The position numbers and the translations under genes are program-made. From positions 5,460,001-5,524,000 of the forward strand of contig NC_135054.1 in the NCBI RefSeq assembly GCF_051014685.1: a stretch of DNA of 64,000 nucleotides. Reading direction: 5' to 3'. Under the pieces are notes generated by a model. That model saw only the letters and a program-made list of their open reading frames with translations, searched no databases and had not been told where the DNA came from. Below, one piece after another: positions 39,301 to 51,130 of this stretch. The number at the start of each line of letters is the position of its first letter. The first letter of the stretch is position 1. This DNA comes from Ptiloglossa arizonensis. Its lineage: Eukaryota > Arthropoda > Insecta > Hymenoptera > Colletidae.

Positions 39301-41441
39301 TGAAATGTGGAATGTTAAATGAATATCACCAAATAATTTTCCAGAACTTATTGTTATTTGTCGCTGAATAAGACAAAGCAACAGCTGAGGTAAGCAACCA
39401 CATGGTATATTGAGGATAATTAATTACAATGGCCTTGAGCAAATGATTTAGTTTGACTTAACTACAGTAAGAACTTTTACCTTTAAAATCTTTTAACTAA
39501 AATATGGAATATTTTACCCTAGTAATGAAAAAATCATACACGTAATAAACAAATTTTGAAAAATGGAACAATTGAAAATTTAAACTCTCAGATTTTTCAT
39601 AAGAAAATGATTCTATGAAAGCACATGAACGTAAATGTTTAGTTACACAAACCCAAAAATTAAATTCTATAGTCTTTTCATGTATCATGAATATAGAAAA
39701 TGTTTTCTTGAATAACATTTCCATAGATTATGACAATAATCAAATAACAGATTCACTGTTTCTTCGTAGATTTTAATACTTTGGGATACAAGTTGATTAA
39801 ACTATGTACAAAATTTTCATATTTGGAGGTATTTTAATGAAAATAATAGTGAACATATTGAACTCTGATATTATTTTATACCAAAATTACGTTCCTTGTA
39901 AACAAAAGATTAAATGATGCGCCAAAATATTCATAATTCATATAGAATTAATTTTGCTTTGTTTTTCTAAACACAGAAAATCTGTACCAATACTACTACT
40001 AGTACTACTTCTACGAGAAACCTTTGGTACTGCAGATATTGAAAACTTATTGACTAATTAAAAATGTTATTAAAGATATTCCCACTTTCTAATGACACTC
40101 AGAATGCGATGTTAATATTTCATAGTTATTCATACTTTCTATGAGTGGCTCAATGCCCATAGTCCATACCACAGGTGAGTCTGTACTGACAGTTACTTTG
40201 CAACTATTATCATATGTATTTGAAGAGCTTACCAATCCGCCAAACTGCATAGTAGCATTATCTGAAAAGTAAAACATTTTTTGTGAGATTACTTTATTTG
40301 GAGACAGTACCCTAAAATTCTTTTAGAAATAAGCAAAAGTTTCTACATTTTACCATATTAACTTTAATACATACTTAAATTCCACTTTAAACCAGTTGTA
40401 CTTATGCTATTAACAGGTGCACCAATTGGTAAAAGTCCACACCAGCTATTATTTTGTACCAAAATATTAGGAATATCTATGCTATGAAAACCAGGTTGCA
40501 AAATCCACGTTAATGAATCACTTGCAATTTGAATAATCTAAAATAAATAAAATCAGGAAATGAAATAAAACATTTTTAAACGATACTATTACATAATCTA
40601 GTGCAATAATTACATGCGCATGTGGAATATACTTATCACTTTTATAAAGTGTATTAATATTTCCAAGGATATGATCAAATCGCCCTGAAGAATCTACGAA
40701 TGCATATATTGTCTTTAACTGTAAACAATAATGTTTTTGTTTTAAGTGTCATTCATTTGAAAAGTTTCATATAATGTACAATATTACATTTATATTTTTC
40801 TCTTTGGCATATTGTCCCAACTGATGCAGAGCTTTTGTATAATCTGAATGATCCTGATCAGGTGTTTCAATGATCAGTGAACCCATAGATTTTAACTGTT
40901 CAAGAACTATAGGAGAACAACTATCCATATCACCAGTAATTAAATTTGGCACATATTTACTATATTTTCCAGTTAGTAGGTCTATACCTTGATCTTCCAA
41001 ATAATGTAACCATCTATGTGTTCCACCATCAACGGTGATATTAATCTGAGCTAAGCAATGCATATATTTTTGAATGAATCATTTTTTCCAAAAAATGTAT
41101 ATTCATCATTTTTTTTATTGCTTTGCATTTAAATTTACAAAACATACCTTTTTCCCATATTGGAAGTAAAATATGATGTTTCCAAAGGAGAGGACGATTT
41201 AGTATGATTACAGCATAGTTATAGTGTTCCGAATAACAAAATATTCGAAGAAAATCCCATACTGTTTTACTCAAATTTGTGTTACATTGCATTGTTAACC
41301 CCGCTTTATATATTCTTAAAACTGGAAATAATGTTCAGAATGTAGGATTATAAAACACAGTTTGTAAGGATCTAGTTTGAACTTTTTAAATACTTCTAAC
41401 AAATTTTTATTTTATTAACACCAAAAAATATATGAGTAAGG
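36331..41441. repeat. Tandem duplication unit A (contains TPK1 copy A)
   Basis: The unit starts at ATTCTATAAAAGGAAAATAGG (about 36,331) and ends at GAGTAAGG (about 41,441). There unit B starts with the matching TTCTGTAAAAGGAAAATAGG. Identity with unit B is not uniform. It is low (roughly three quarters by eye) for 36.3-37.4 kb, higher for 37.4-38.2 kb, very high for 38.42-41.08 kb, and low again for 41.1-41.44 kb, which holds exon 1 and the upstream region. The non-coding part 36.3-40.1 kb is AT-rich and has no separate gene. A 75-codon minus-strand frame at 39,497-39,724 recurs in unit B only because the whole region is duplicated. Confidence 0.9.
40089..41292 (-). CDS. TPK1: Thiamin pyrophosphokinase, copy A
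   Basis: TPK1 transfers pyrophosphate from ATP to thiamine in the cytosol, making thiamine diphosphate. Five exons: 41148-41292, 40788-41050, 40614-40718, 40375-40537, 40089-40261 (282 codons; human about 243). Splice phases agree throughout. Family motifs seen: TVDGGTHR (residues 54-61, matching the family's ADGGANR), GDMDS (88-92), TPDQDHSDYTKA (111-122; metal and substrate site), GRFDH (148-152), GLKWNL and SNTYD (about 239-243). Exon 3 could end at 40593 instead of 40614, also in frame. The shorter form fits the family length better. The ATG at 41292 is the first in frame. Only about 150 bp upstream of it belongs to the duplicated unit, so the promoter may be incomplete. All exons are open. 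Confidence 0.92.
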
Positions 41442-43518
41442 AATTCTGTAAAAGGAAAATAGGTAACCCCAATTGGATGAAGCAGCAATGAAAACACATG
41501 CTTGGAATCGTAATGCAATTATCATATATGTGATTTCACAAAAAGAATGAATATAAAGAAATAAAAAGGAATATAGTTACAACAGTAGTACCTCAAAATG
41601 ATTCCATGATCAGATCAGAAAGAAGAAGGAAAACAAATGTTTTTTTTTTGTTTATTTTTCCATATAAACCCCTTTACTAATGACCATAATTAAAAGTTTT
41701 ATTCCTTTACAAGAATAATCAGCCAATTTGTTGTTAAAATGAAGTCTTCTATAACGGATCTCCTCTGAATCTGCAAAAAAATAGATAAAGCCATATCAAA
41801 ACCATATGATGGATAATCATATTGTATAAAGCTAAAGTCCTAAATGGCAGCATACGTAACTGTGTGGTGTACGTAGACTGGAGCATTATCATTCTGTGTT
41901 CTTTCTGAGAATGTTTTACCCCAATTATGCAGTAGTCTGAAATAATTTTATATATTTATAAAATTATTGCTCTCTTCTTTGAAACACACCAATAAAATTT
42001 ATTCACGAACAGAAGAAATTGTGACCATAATGTTTCTTTTTAAGTTAGATTCTTTGATTTTTTTCAATAGTTACCTACTATTCATAGTTTACCTACTTAC
42101 CTACTCACCATCATTAAATTAATTTCAATTTTTACAAAGGAACACGTTAAGGTAGCACAATTTTATCCCCTGTTACAATGAATTACACTACATTTTTATA
42201 TTAGCCTTACAAAATTTCAAAACTAAGCGCGTGAAAATGAGGCTATAATGCACCCAATAATCTCATTAATAATTTCAATTTTGTTACATTTAAAGCTATT
42301 CTAGCACATTCATAAATACATCAGGCCAAGAACTTTTAGTACGCACAGCGACTATACTAAAATGCTTATTTTTTACACGTAGAATAGGTATAGTTCGCTC
42401 AGTACGAATATCTACATATGTATGTAATTTACGTTAGCACCACAGTACCCCCAGTGAAAAAATAGTATATAATTATTTATTTATTAAAATTAAACAAGTT
42501 TGAAGACTCACAGTAAATTTTAATTACAGCTTCCAATTATTACTTGAAATTTTATTCGTAGTAAGAAATAATAACGATATAAATAAATGCGTAAATTTCG
42601 TATCATTTATTAGTAAAACACTGTTAAAACAGTGAATTTTTTCGAAAGTAGTTACATATTTAGTATACTTATTATAGAATCTGTGTATTCTTAATTATAT
42701 GATAAATTTATAAATATGTAATATGTATACAAATTTTTATGTATTATATAACATTTCCGTTTTCTAAATCCAGTTTTCGCATTTTAGCTGAAAATAATTA
42801 AAACATGATTTAAAAATTATGTGAACAAACGAATATAAATGACAAAAATGTTATACAAACACTCTTCCAATTCGATATAAAATTATTTACCGATTTTATT
42901 CATTTGTCAGTGTTACAATGTACAAATTTAAATGAAAGAAATAAAAGAGATGTAAATATTATGATATTTAAATTTGTGACAAGTAACACTAAAATGAAAA
43001 TGAATAATTTGGCTAAATGTACATATATGTAAGTATCTAACAAACAAATAAATAAATATTTTTCTATATATGATAAATATAATATATACGGTATACACAG
43101 CATGACATATCTACAAAGAATACAGTATTCACTGCATATAGTATTGTATATCACACCATTTCTTAAGATTATATAACATGTATTAAATAGTAGGATAATT
43201 TTCTACTATTTATATAAGATTTCTATCAACTTTGGTAAAATAAATTTAACTTCATTTGTGTTACAATTAGATTTTTATTATATGTTTATATTAATTATTT
43301 TCATCGTGGAATATTATTCAAATATAGAAATTTTGCCACTACTTACAATTACTCCCAGTTGTATTAAAACACTATGCAAACATTTACAAAAAATATTTCC
43401 TATTAATACGTTCCATTTATTTTTATCAAACATTGTTTATTATATTAAACTACTTCTAGTTACAAACTAGTTTTTTTTTCATTTACTTAAAAAAACAAAA
43501 AATACAAAAAAATGTAAC

Positions 43519-44616
43519 TAGGCATTAAGCTACCTTTTACTCGTATTCGTAGTCAATTTATAAAGGATAATATATGTATCGCTTAGGAATATTTTTTCTC
43601 TAATTAGTGATTCCCCGAATATCAAACACAATAAAAAACAAACAATAATTATTTCGTTTTTGAAAAATAAACATTCTGTCAGTTACCGAGTACAATAGGA
43701 AGAAAAGATACAGAAATGTTAATCAAATTGCAAAAAATTATTATAAATCGTTATAAAAATGGGAAAAGTTTAAAAGAAATAAATGATATAGTTAACAGAA
43801 ATCGATCCACTATATAATACATCATAAAGCGTTACAATACAATAAATAAATTGAAAAATACACTCTGGAATCTCGATAGAAAATTGCTAACTGATATCAG
43901 ACAAGAAAGACGAATTACAGTAGGTCTGGGATAATTTTCTTTAAGAGGACCTCCTGTCAGGGGGGTCCCACCACTTATTAACGTTTATCGTCGTGCTATA
44001 TTTGTAGAAATAATGGATAAACAGCGAATCCGTACTGAGGCATGCGCTGTCGCGGACGGATACGTATAGACAAAATTCAATAGATAGTATTAAAGAAATT
44101 TTGTTAATATTTCGGAAAGTGTTGTTTTGAATGTTGAGTTTTACCAAATATTTGAATTTTATCAAAATGGGTATTGAAACTACTAATGTAAATAATTATT
44201 AAAAATTTCATGCTTCGTAATAATTTCATTTTTTTATCATTATAAAAATAATGATTTAAAACATAAAGCTCATGTGATTAGACAATAGCGCGTATATAAT
44301 TTCGTCAGTCATAAAAACATCCCCACAGAATCTAAACATTAAGCACATTGAAAATTCATGGGTATAACTATTATAAATATCAGATTGAGAAAACAAAATC
44401 ATAAATCCAAATCAACTTAAAGAAAACTTAATACCAGAAAGGAGTAATATTAGTAGCGATGTAATAAAAATATTAGTTTAATTTTTATCAAATAGGTTGC
44501 TTGATGTAATTAAGCACAAAGGTATTAAAACAAAATAATAATTGGTTGTATTTTGTAATAAAAATATGTTTATTATTTCGTCTACGAATACCAGTAAAAG
44601 GTAATTTTAATGGCTA
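43519..44616 (+). mobile_element. Decayed Tc1/mariner element 1
   Basis: Inverted termini of about 35-40 bp face each other. The left is TAGGCATTAAGCTACCTTTT from 43,519 onward. The right, ending at 44,616, reads TAGCCATTAAAATTACCTTT on the other strand. Both continue into a shared TATTCGTAG. TA at both edges fits the TA target of Tc1/mariner elements. A transposase N-terminus is readable at about 43,716-43,930 on the plus strand: a helix-turn-helix with NRYKNGKSLKEINDIVNR and then a YIIKRYN / ERRI block interrupted by a stop. Catalytic regions are gone. The element is present in unit B and absent from unit A. Confidence 0.8.
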
Positions 44617-46482
44617 CTTATATTCTTTTTTTCATTTTGTTTTCTTTTAAATAAATGAAAACCAAAACTGCTTTATAAATAGAAGTGGCCTGGTGCAATT
44701 AAAAATATTTAATAAAAATAAAAGGAAAGTATTAATAAGAAACATTTTTTTTTTTAATTTATATTAAGCATTTGCATTATGAACAAGTACAAGTGGGAGT
44801 AAGTGTATATACATTGTAATTTAAATTCACAATAATTTTATCAACATTTTCAAGTATTTCATATGAAGCAGAGGTACGCAGTTCAAATGATATGTTCTAT
44901 TAAATTAAACTATTATATTGTATATAAGAGTAAAATTTATAATATTTATATAAAACGTTTGTAAAACTAATTTTTTAATACATGTATTTGTTATTTCTAA
45001 GCAACCTAGGCAGCATTTCTATAATACTGAAGATTACTAAAAGTAGACCTAATCATTATTGTAAAGAAAATTTAACATTTCGTGCTACTCCAACAACTTG
45101 AAGATTTTCTTTACATAAACACAGTAAATAAATATAAAAAATTAGAATTCTCTTAAATGAAACTTAGTTATCGGGTATTATTGGGTAAACAAATTACTTT
45201 GCTGAATTTTATAATATGATAAATGATTTAATTATTACAACTATAAAGTACTAATATTATTGTTGTACTTATCAATTTTTCTATGGTACAAAACAGTGAT
45301 AAGTACTAAACTTGCAATATAACCAAATTGTACTTCTTGTTCTATAAAAAATAGTGTGGTTTCCACTTATACAATATAAATATAAAATAAGCGCTAAAAC
45401 AACAAACCAACACATCACTGAAGTTGTAAGTGAAGCTTTCTTTTTTATCTGCAACATTAATTTATCTATAGTTTGAACAAAATTCTGATATAACTCAAGA
45501 CTTCTTTCTCAATTGTAATATACAATCGTTACAACCCTTACATTTACACCATTTCATTTAAATTCCAACAAAAATAAAAATGTCCCTGTGCGAAATTCAA
45601 ATCTTAGTTTTCAATAATGTAATCTGAAACACTAACATGTCAACTACTACCATGGGTGATAACCACTTCCATTGTAGTACTTAATCTAATTCTTTGAAAT
45701 GTGGAATGTTAAATGAATATCACCAAATAATTTTCCAGAACTTATTGTTATTTGTCGCTGAATAAGACAAAGCAACAGCTGAGGTAAGCAACTACATGGT
45801 ATATTGAGGATAATTAATTACAATGGCCTTGAGCAAATGATTTAGTTTGACTTAACTACAGTAAGAACTTTTACCTTTAAAATCTTTTAACTAAAATATG
45901 GAATATTTTACTCTAGTAATGAAAAAATCATACACGTAATAAACAAATTTTGAAAAATGGAACAATTGAAAATTTAAACTCTCAGATTTTTCATAAGAAA
46001 ATGATTCTATGAAAGCACATGAACGTAAATGTTTAGTTACACAAAGCCAAAAATTAAATTCTATAGTCTTTTCATGTACCATGAATATAGAAAATGTTTT
46101 CTTGAATAACATTTCCATAGATTATGACAATAATCAAATAACAGATTCATTGTTTCTTCGTAGATTTTAATACTTTGGGATACAAGTCGATTAAACTACG
46201 TACAAAATTTTCATATTTGGAGGTACTTTAATGAAAATAATAGTGAATATATTAAACTCTGATATTATTTTATACCAAAATTATGTTCCTTGTAAACAAA
46301 AGGTTAAATAATGCGCCAAAATATTCATAATTCATATAGAATTAATTTTGCTTTGTTTTTCTAAACACAGAAAATCTGTACCAGTACTACTACTAGTACT
46401 ACTTCTGCGAGAAACCTTTGGTACTGCGGATATTGAAAACTTATTGACTAATTAAAAATGTTATTAAAGATACTCCCACTTT
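44617..46482. other. Duplicated non-coding region downstream of TPK1 copy B
   Basis: From about 44,830 this is nearly identical to 38,430-40,088. Positions 44,617-44,829 have no clear counterpart in unit A. No gene is supported. The minus-strand 75-codon frame at 45,891-46,118 is the twin of 39,497-39,724 and changes no less than its non-coding surroundings. Confidence 0.6.
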
Positions 46483-49209
46483 CTAATGACACTCTGAATG
46501 CGATGTTAATATTTCATAGTTATTCATACTTTCTATGAGTGGCTCAATGCCCATAGTCCATACCACAGGTGAGTCTGTACTGACAGTTACTTTGCAACTA
46601 TTATCATATGTATTTGAAGAGCTTACCAATCCGCCAAACTGCATAGTAGCATTATCTGAAAAGTAAAACATTTTTTGTGAGATTACTTTATTTGGAGACA
46701 GTACCCTAAAATTCTTTTAGAAATAAGCAAAAGTTTCTATATTTTACCATATTAACTTTAATACATACTTAAATTCCACTTTAAACCAGTTGTACTTATG
46801 CTATTAACAGGTGCACCAATTGGTAAAAGTCCACACCAGCTATTATTTTGTACCAAAATATTAGGAATATCTATGCTATGAAAACCAGGTTGCAAAATCC
46901 ACGTTAATGAATCACTTGCAATTTGAATAATCTAAAATAAATAAAATCAGGAAATGAAATAAAACATTTTTAAATGATACTATTACATAATCTAGTGCAA
47001 TAATTACATGCGCATGTGGAATATACTTATCACTTTTATAAAGTGTATTAATATTTCCAAGCATATGATCAAATCGCCCTGAAGAATCTACGAATGCATA
47101 TATTGTCTTTAACTGTAAACAATAATGTTTTTGTTTTAAGTGTCATTCATTTGAAAAGTTTCATATAATGTACAATATTACATTTATATTTTTCTCTTTG
47201 GCATATTGTCCCAACTGAAGCAGAGCTTTTGTATAATCTGAATGATCCTGATCAGGTGTTTCAATGATCAGTGAACCCATAGATTTTAACTGTTCACGAA
47301 CTATAGGAGAACAACTATCCATATCACCAGTAATTAAATTTGGCACATATTTACTATATTTTCCAGTTAGTAGGTCTATACCTTGATCTTCCAAATAATG
47401 TAACCATCTATGTGTTCCACCATCAACGGTGATACTAATCTGAGCTAAGCAATGCATATATTTTTGAATGCATCATTTTTTCCAAAAAATGTATGGAGCT
47501 CCACAAAAGTGTTATTCAACTTAATTTTATTAGTAGAGTTTTTTTAAAAATGTAGTTATGCATAATTAAAGTAGAGTTCTTGAGTTCTTGTAAAGTAGGA
47601 TGGGTACACATCAAAGAAATAGTTTCTTTTGAACAAATAAGAAATATTTATTATTTAGTGCAAAAATGGCACATTATTGATGAATTAATATTTTGTAGTG
47701 TAATCTGTCAATTGGATCACAGTTTGTAATAGTCTTGGCATGGATTTTACCAAGTTGGAGATCATTTAATTACTAATGTTGTTATATTTAAAATGTAACA
47801 TGTGCTTTAATTCTTCCCAGTATGAAATTGATTTTTTTCCTATTTATTCAGTTTAAATCTTTCTACAGATACTCAATATGTCCATTCATTATGTGGAAAA
47901 TATTGAAAGTGATCCATTGTTAAATTGAATGGGACTGATGTTTGGGGTTGTTGTCCTGATATGTGTACATTAAAATCTTCAAAAATCGCAAACTTCTCAA
48001 CACAAACTTTTAAGTTATTTTTCAGGATATTTAAATAAACAAATTTGTCCATAATTCTATCATTTATATGTAAATTGCTTGTTCCTTTGGCACTTATACA
48101 TTCCCGCGCCATTATACAACCATCACCACCTTTGATGCTAAGTTTTAAATTTTCTCTATTAAATACTGTTCTCGTTTTTCTCTACTTTCTTTTTTTCATG
48201 AAATCCGAAAATATTATATGTGCTTTCGTCCGTAAATATTGTCTTCTCCTAAAATAAAACTGGTTTATTCACATAATCTTTTGTAAATTGCAATATATTT
48301 TTCTATTAATTTCGTTGATAAATGGTTTGCATTTAGGGTCAAATGCATGAAAATTTTTGTAATGTAATGTTCAACGCAGAGTTTCAGTGTATATTTACAT
48401 TAGTTTCGATACATTTTTTCAATTCTCTAGCAATGTTTGTTGCAATGATAAGACCAATTTTTATATTTTGCGAAATAAAATTTCGTTCCTTATTCCAAAC
48501 TCCTTTGGTAATGCCATTCGTATTTTATTAGCCACACATTCATTTTCATACCTTTTTCCAATATATTGTATCATGGAAAAGGGTTTTTCAACAATATTTC
48601 CAATTTTTCTAAGCGTTTTTTCCTATTTAAATAAATTCGTAACAATTTATCGTTCTCCGACTGTCATTTTTCTACGTTTCTTAACACAATTCATATTTCT
48701 AAGTACATTTTAACAATGATTTGATTACATTTCATAATCGAGATCTTTGATTGTGTTTTTTCAGCATCTAAATATTTCACATTGTTATTTGTTTTAAACA
48801 TTTGAGCATCTACATATGTACGTATAACATTTTGTGACCGTACAAAGATTTTTGTGGACCAATGTTTGTACTATGAAATAAATATTCCTCATTTATTTAA
48901 AGCAAAATATTTTTATTCTATTTATACCTATCCAATTTTAAAGAAATCCCAATGAAAGTAAGTCGTGTACAAACATTTTTGCGGGCTACTGTATTCAACA
49001 TTTTTGTGGGCTACTGTATTCAACATTTTTGTTCATTCATTATTTCCAAACATAGAAAACATACCTTTTTCCCACATTGAGAGTAAAATATCATGTTTCC
49101 AAAAAAGAGGACGATTCAATATAATTATAGCATAGTTACAATGCTCAGAATAATGAAATATCCTAAGGGGATTCCATACTGTTTTATTTAAGTTTGTGTT
49201 ATATTGCAT
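46483..49209 (-). CDS. TPK1: Thiamin pyrophosphokinase, copy B (intron 1 carries a Tc1 element)
   Basis: Same five-exon structure as copy A: 49065-49209, 47182-47444, 47008-47112, 46769-46931, 46483-46655 (282 codons). The reading frame, donors and acceptors are intact. Intron 1 is 1,620 bp against 97 bp in copy A because of a Tc1 insertion. Exons 2-5 differ from copy A at about five bases, giving N52S, L98R, H124L and I153M. Exon 1 differs at 26 of 145 bases and 11 of 48 residues. The motifs GDMDS and TPDQDHSDYTKA are preserved. The gene is divergent to the C2orf69-like gene, whose ATG is 738 bp away, so the two may share a bidirectional promoter. Whether the long intron is spliced efficiently cannot be judged here. 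Confidence 0.9.
47490..49031 (-). mobile_element. Decayed Tc1 element 2 inside TPK1 copy B intron 1
   Basis: Inserted where copy A reads AAAAAATGTATATTCATC. Left terminus TGGAGCTCCACAAAAGTGTT begins at about 47,492. The right end reads CAGTAGCCCACAAAAATGTT on the opposite strand. Transposase remains lie on the minus strand. The N-terminus is MTVGER...IGKRYENE (about 48,690-48,550), then KPFINEINR (about 48,310). The core, at 47,873-48,112, holds INDRIMDKFVYLNILKNNLK and a degraded QDNDPKHTS box (SGQQPQTS). The catalytic triad is not preserved and the frame is broken repeatedly. Orientation is the same as the host gene. Confidence 0.85.
48971..49032. repeat. 25-bp tandem repeat at the right end of Tc1 element 2
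   Basis: Two full 25-bp units (48,971-48,995 and 48,996-49,020; core TTTTTGTGGGCTACTGTATT) and a partial third. The unit contains the element's own terminal sequence, so the inverted repeat end has been tandemly repeated. Confidence 0.85.
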
Positions 49210-49345
49210 TGTTAACAGTGCTTTATATTTCCTTGAAACTGGAAACAGTGTGTAGAAATTTGGTCTATAAAAAATAATTTATAAGAGTCTATTTTAAACT
49301 TTCCAAACACTTCTGAAAAATTTTTCTTTTATTAACACTAAAAAT

Positions 49346-49946
49346 GCTCGAGTAAGGTTACATTTGACATTTGCTATTTTTGTTTTAAATCTTATGTAAT
49401 AATTGTTGGACTTTATTCACGACGAAGTTCAGTTTCTAAATAGTATGTTTGAAATCCCATATAATGTTTAAAATAATAACAATTATAAAATAAAATTTCT
49501 CATTTTTATTTTGTACTATTCGAAATCATTGAAAACGTTTGTGATCATCGTCTGTTATACAAAAAATTTTACTTGAATGATATATTCATTTAAAAAATAT
49601 ATATGTATTACATATTTTAATGTAAATTTGACTCAAATTTACTATTTTGATTAGAATTATGCACACATATAACAGAATTTTATTTGACATAAAAACAGTT
49701 ATATTATTGAAGTTGCCAAGAATAGAAGAATTTATAAATTTATTGGATACAGATATTTATGTATTTAAAAGGGCAAAGCATTGTAGTTAAACCATTATTT
49801 TTGTGTTAATGTAAATATAAAATAACTATGGAAAAATTGTATCAAAATACAATAAAAATGTTAAAAATTAAGTATACTAGAAACTGATAAAATATTGATG
49901 TTGTGTAATATATTGGTATAAATTATTTAATTACTTTTGAAACAGT
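49346..49946. promoter_or_regulatory. Intergenic space between divergent TPK1 copy B and the C2orf69-like gene
   Basis: An AT-rich single-copy region between two ATGs facing away from each other (49,209 minus, 49,947 plus). The position makes it a candidate bidirectional promoter. Just before the plus ATG, a TTAATTACTTTTGAAACAG tract looks like a splice acceptor, so the plus gene may have an upstream untranslated or short coding exon here. No motif can be named with confidence. Confidence 0.35.
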
Positions 49947-51130
49947 ATGTCGTTTAAAATTTGTTTTTGGAAAAACGTACCTGGTATCACCAGTCGATTT
50001 AATGATATAATTTATTCACATCCAATATTACCACCAAGTCAAGACATACTTGTATATTTTGGGGGTGATGTACAGGTAAATAACAGTACCATTGGAAAAG
50101 TAACTATGAAATAAGTCTATACAATATGTTGTACAATATATTATAATCTTTTTATAGGATATTCAAGAAAATATGGAACAACATGCTGATAGTAAAAAAT
50201 ATATAGAATGGAGTTTACAAAATACTGCTCAGATACTTACAACAAATTTTCCTAATAAACATGTACTCATTGTTCGACCATCCAGGTAAGGCTCATAAAA
50301 ATCTCTAAGACATGTATTTGATATATTCTTTTTATTATTTTCAATACTGATTTAGGATGTATGTAACAAGGAATGCTATGTTCAGTTGTTTTGATAATTT
50401 TGTACCAGCAAATAAATATGGTGTGCCATCATTTTTTCCAGCACATAATGCTTTAAAACATTTAAAAGAACTAATAAAATCCTGTTTAGAACATTTTGAA
50501 ACAAGTAATTTAAATAAGGTATAATAATATTTTAAATTACACTTTTTTTTATAAAACCTTAAATCATAATTTTTAATCAAAATAAATGTTTGAATTTTTA
50601 GGATTCTATTCAGTTTAGAATTGAAAATATGAAATTATTATTAATGGGCTTCAGCAAAGGCTGTGTTGTATTGAACCAATTACTTCACGAATTTCACTAT
50701 CACCAACATAGACCAGAACCTGATATTGAAATTAATAACTTTATAAAATTTATTGGAAGTATGTGGTGGTTGGATGGTGGACATGCAGGTTCAAAGGATA
50801 CATGGATTACAGAAAAATCTATACTGGAATCTTTTGCAAAATTAAGTAATACACTTAACACTTCTTAAAAGAAACATCTCTGTATTTTCTAATGACCTTG
50901 CATTTTAAAGTTTATATATTATTGTAGAAATAGATGTCCATATACATGTTACACCATATCAAATTCAGGATTCTCATCGTCCATGGATTCGTAAAGAGGA
51001 AAATCAATTTCGTAGTATTTTACAAAGTATGGGAATTCCTGTAGAGCGAACTTTACATTTTGCTGGTAAATCGAGAAGTTTGAAACTGCATTTTGATCTC
51101 CTTAAGGACATTGGAAATCATTCATCATAA
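49947..51130 (+). CDS. C2orf69-family protein (mitochondrial, alpha/beta-hydrolase-like)
   Basis: Five exons, 49947-50075, 50158-50285, 50356-50518, 50602-50845 and 50928-51130, join in consistent phase into 288 codons. Landmarks shared with human C2orf69: YFGGDVQ (residues 37-43), WSLQN, CFDNFV, the nucleophile-elbow-like GFSKGCVVLNQ (156-166), WLDGGHAG (196-203), HVTPYQ (228-233) and the final HF block. The GxSxG-type sequence suggests a serine-hydrolase fold. The human protein is mitochondrial, and its loss causes a severe multisystem disease. Its reaction is not well defined. This product is shorter than the human one (385 aa). It lacks the N-terminal targeting region and part of the middle, so an upstream exon may be missed: an acceptor-like CAG sits directly before the ATG. 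An AATAAA lies at 51,156, 26 bp past the stop. Confidence 0.9.

Larger units (their letters stand above)
41442..49345. repeat. Tandem duplication unit B (contains TPK1 copy B)
   Basis: Second copy of the unit, extended from about 5.1 to about 7.9 kb by a Tc1-type insertion at 43,519-44,616 with unshared flanks and another at about 47,490-49,031. Corresponding landmarks: 41,446 pairs with 36,340, 42,453 with 37,441, 44,830 with 38,430, and 47,444 with 41,050. Over 44.83-47.49 kb the offset to unit A is a constant 6,394 bp in the coding exons. The right edge is near 49,345, after which the sequence is single-copy and leads into the C2orf69-like gene, so B is probably the ancestral position. Confidence 0.88.

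Noticed and set aside
39497..39724. 75-codon minus frame conserved at 45,891-46,118
   Set aside because: It lies in the homogenised duplicated block and is no better conserved than adjacent non-coding sequence, so conservation here is not evidence of coding.
40593..40614. Longer version of TPK1 exon 3 ending at 40,593
   Set aside because: In frame, but it adds seven residues where the family has none. The donor at 40,614/40,613 fits better, though RNA evidence would decide.
48045..48713. Plus-strand frames of 60-108 codons
   Set aside because: Antisense shadows of the decayed minus-strand Tc1 transposase.
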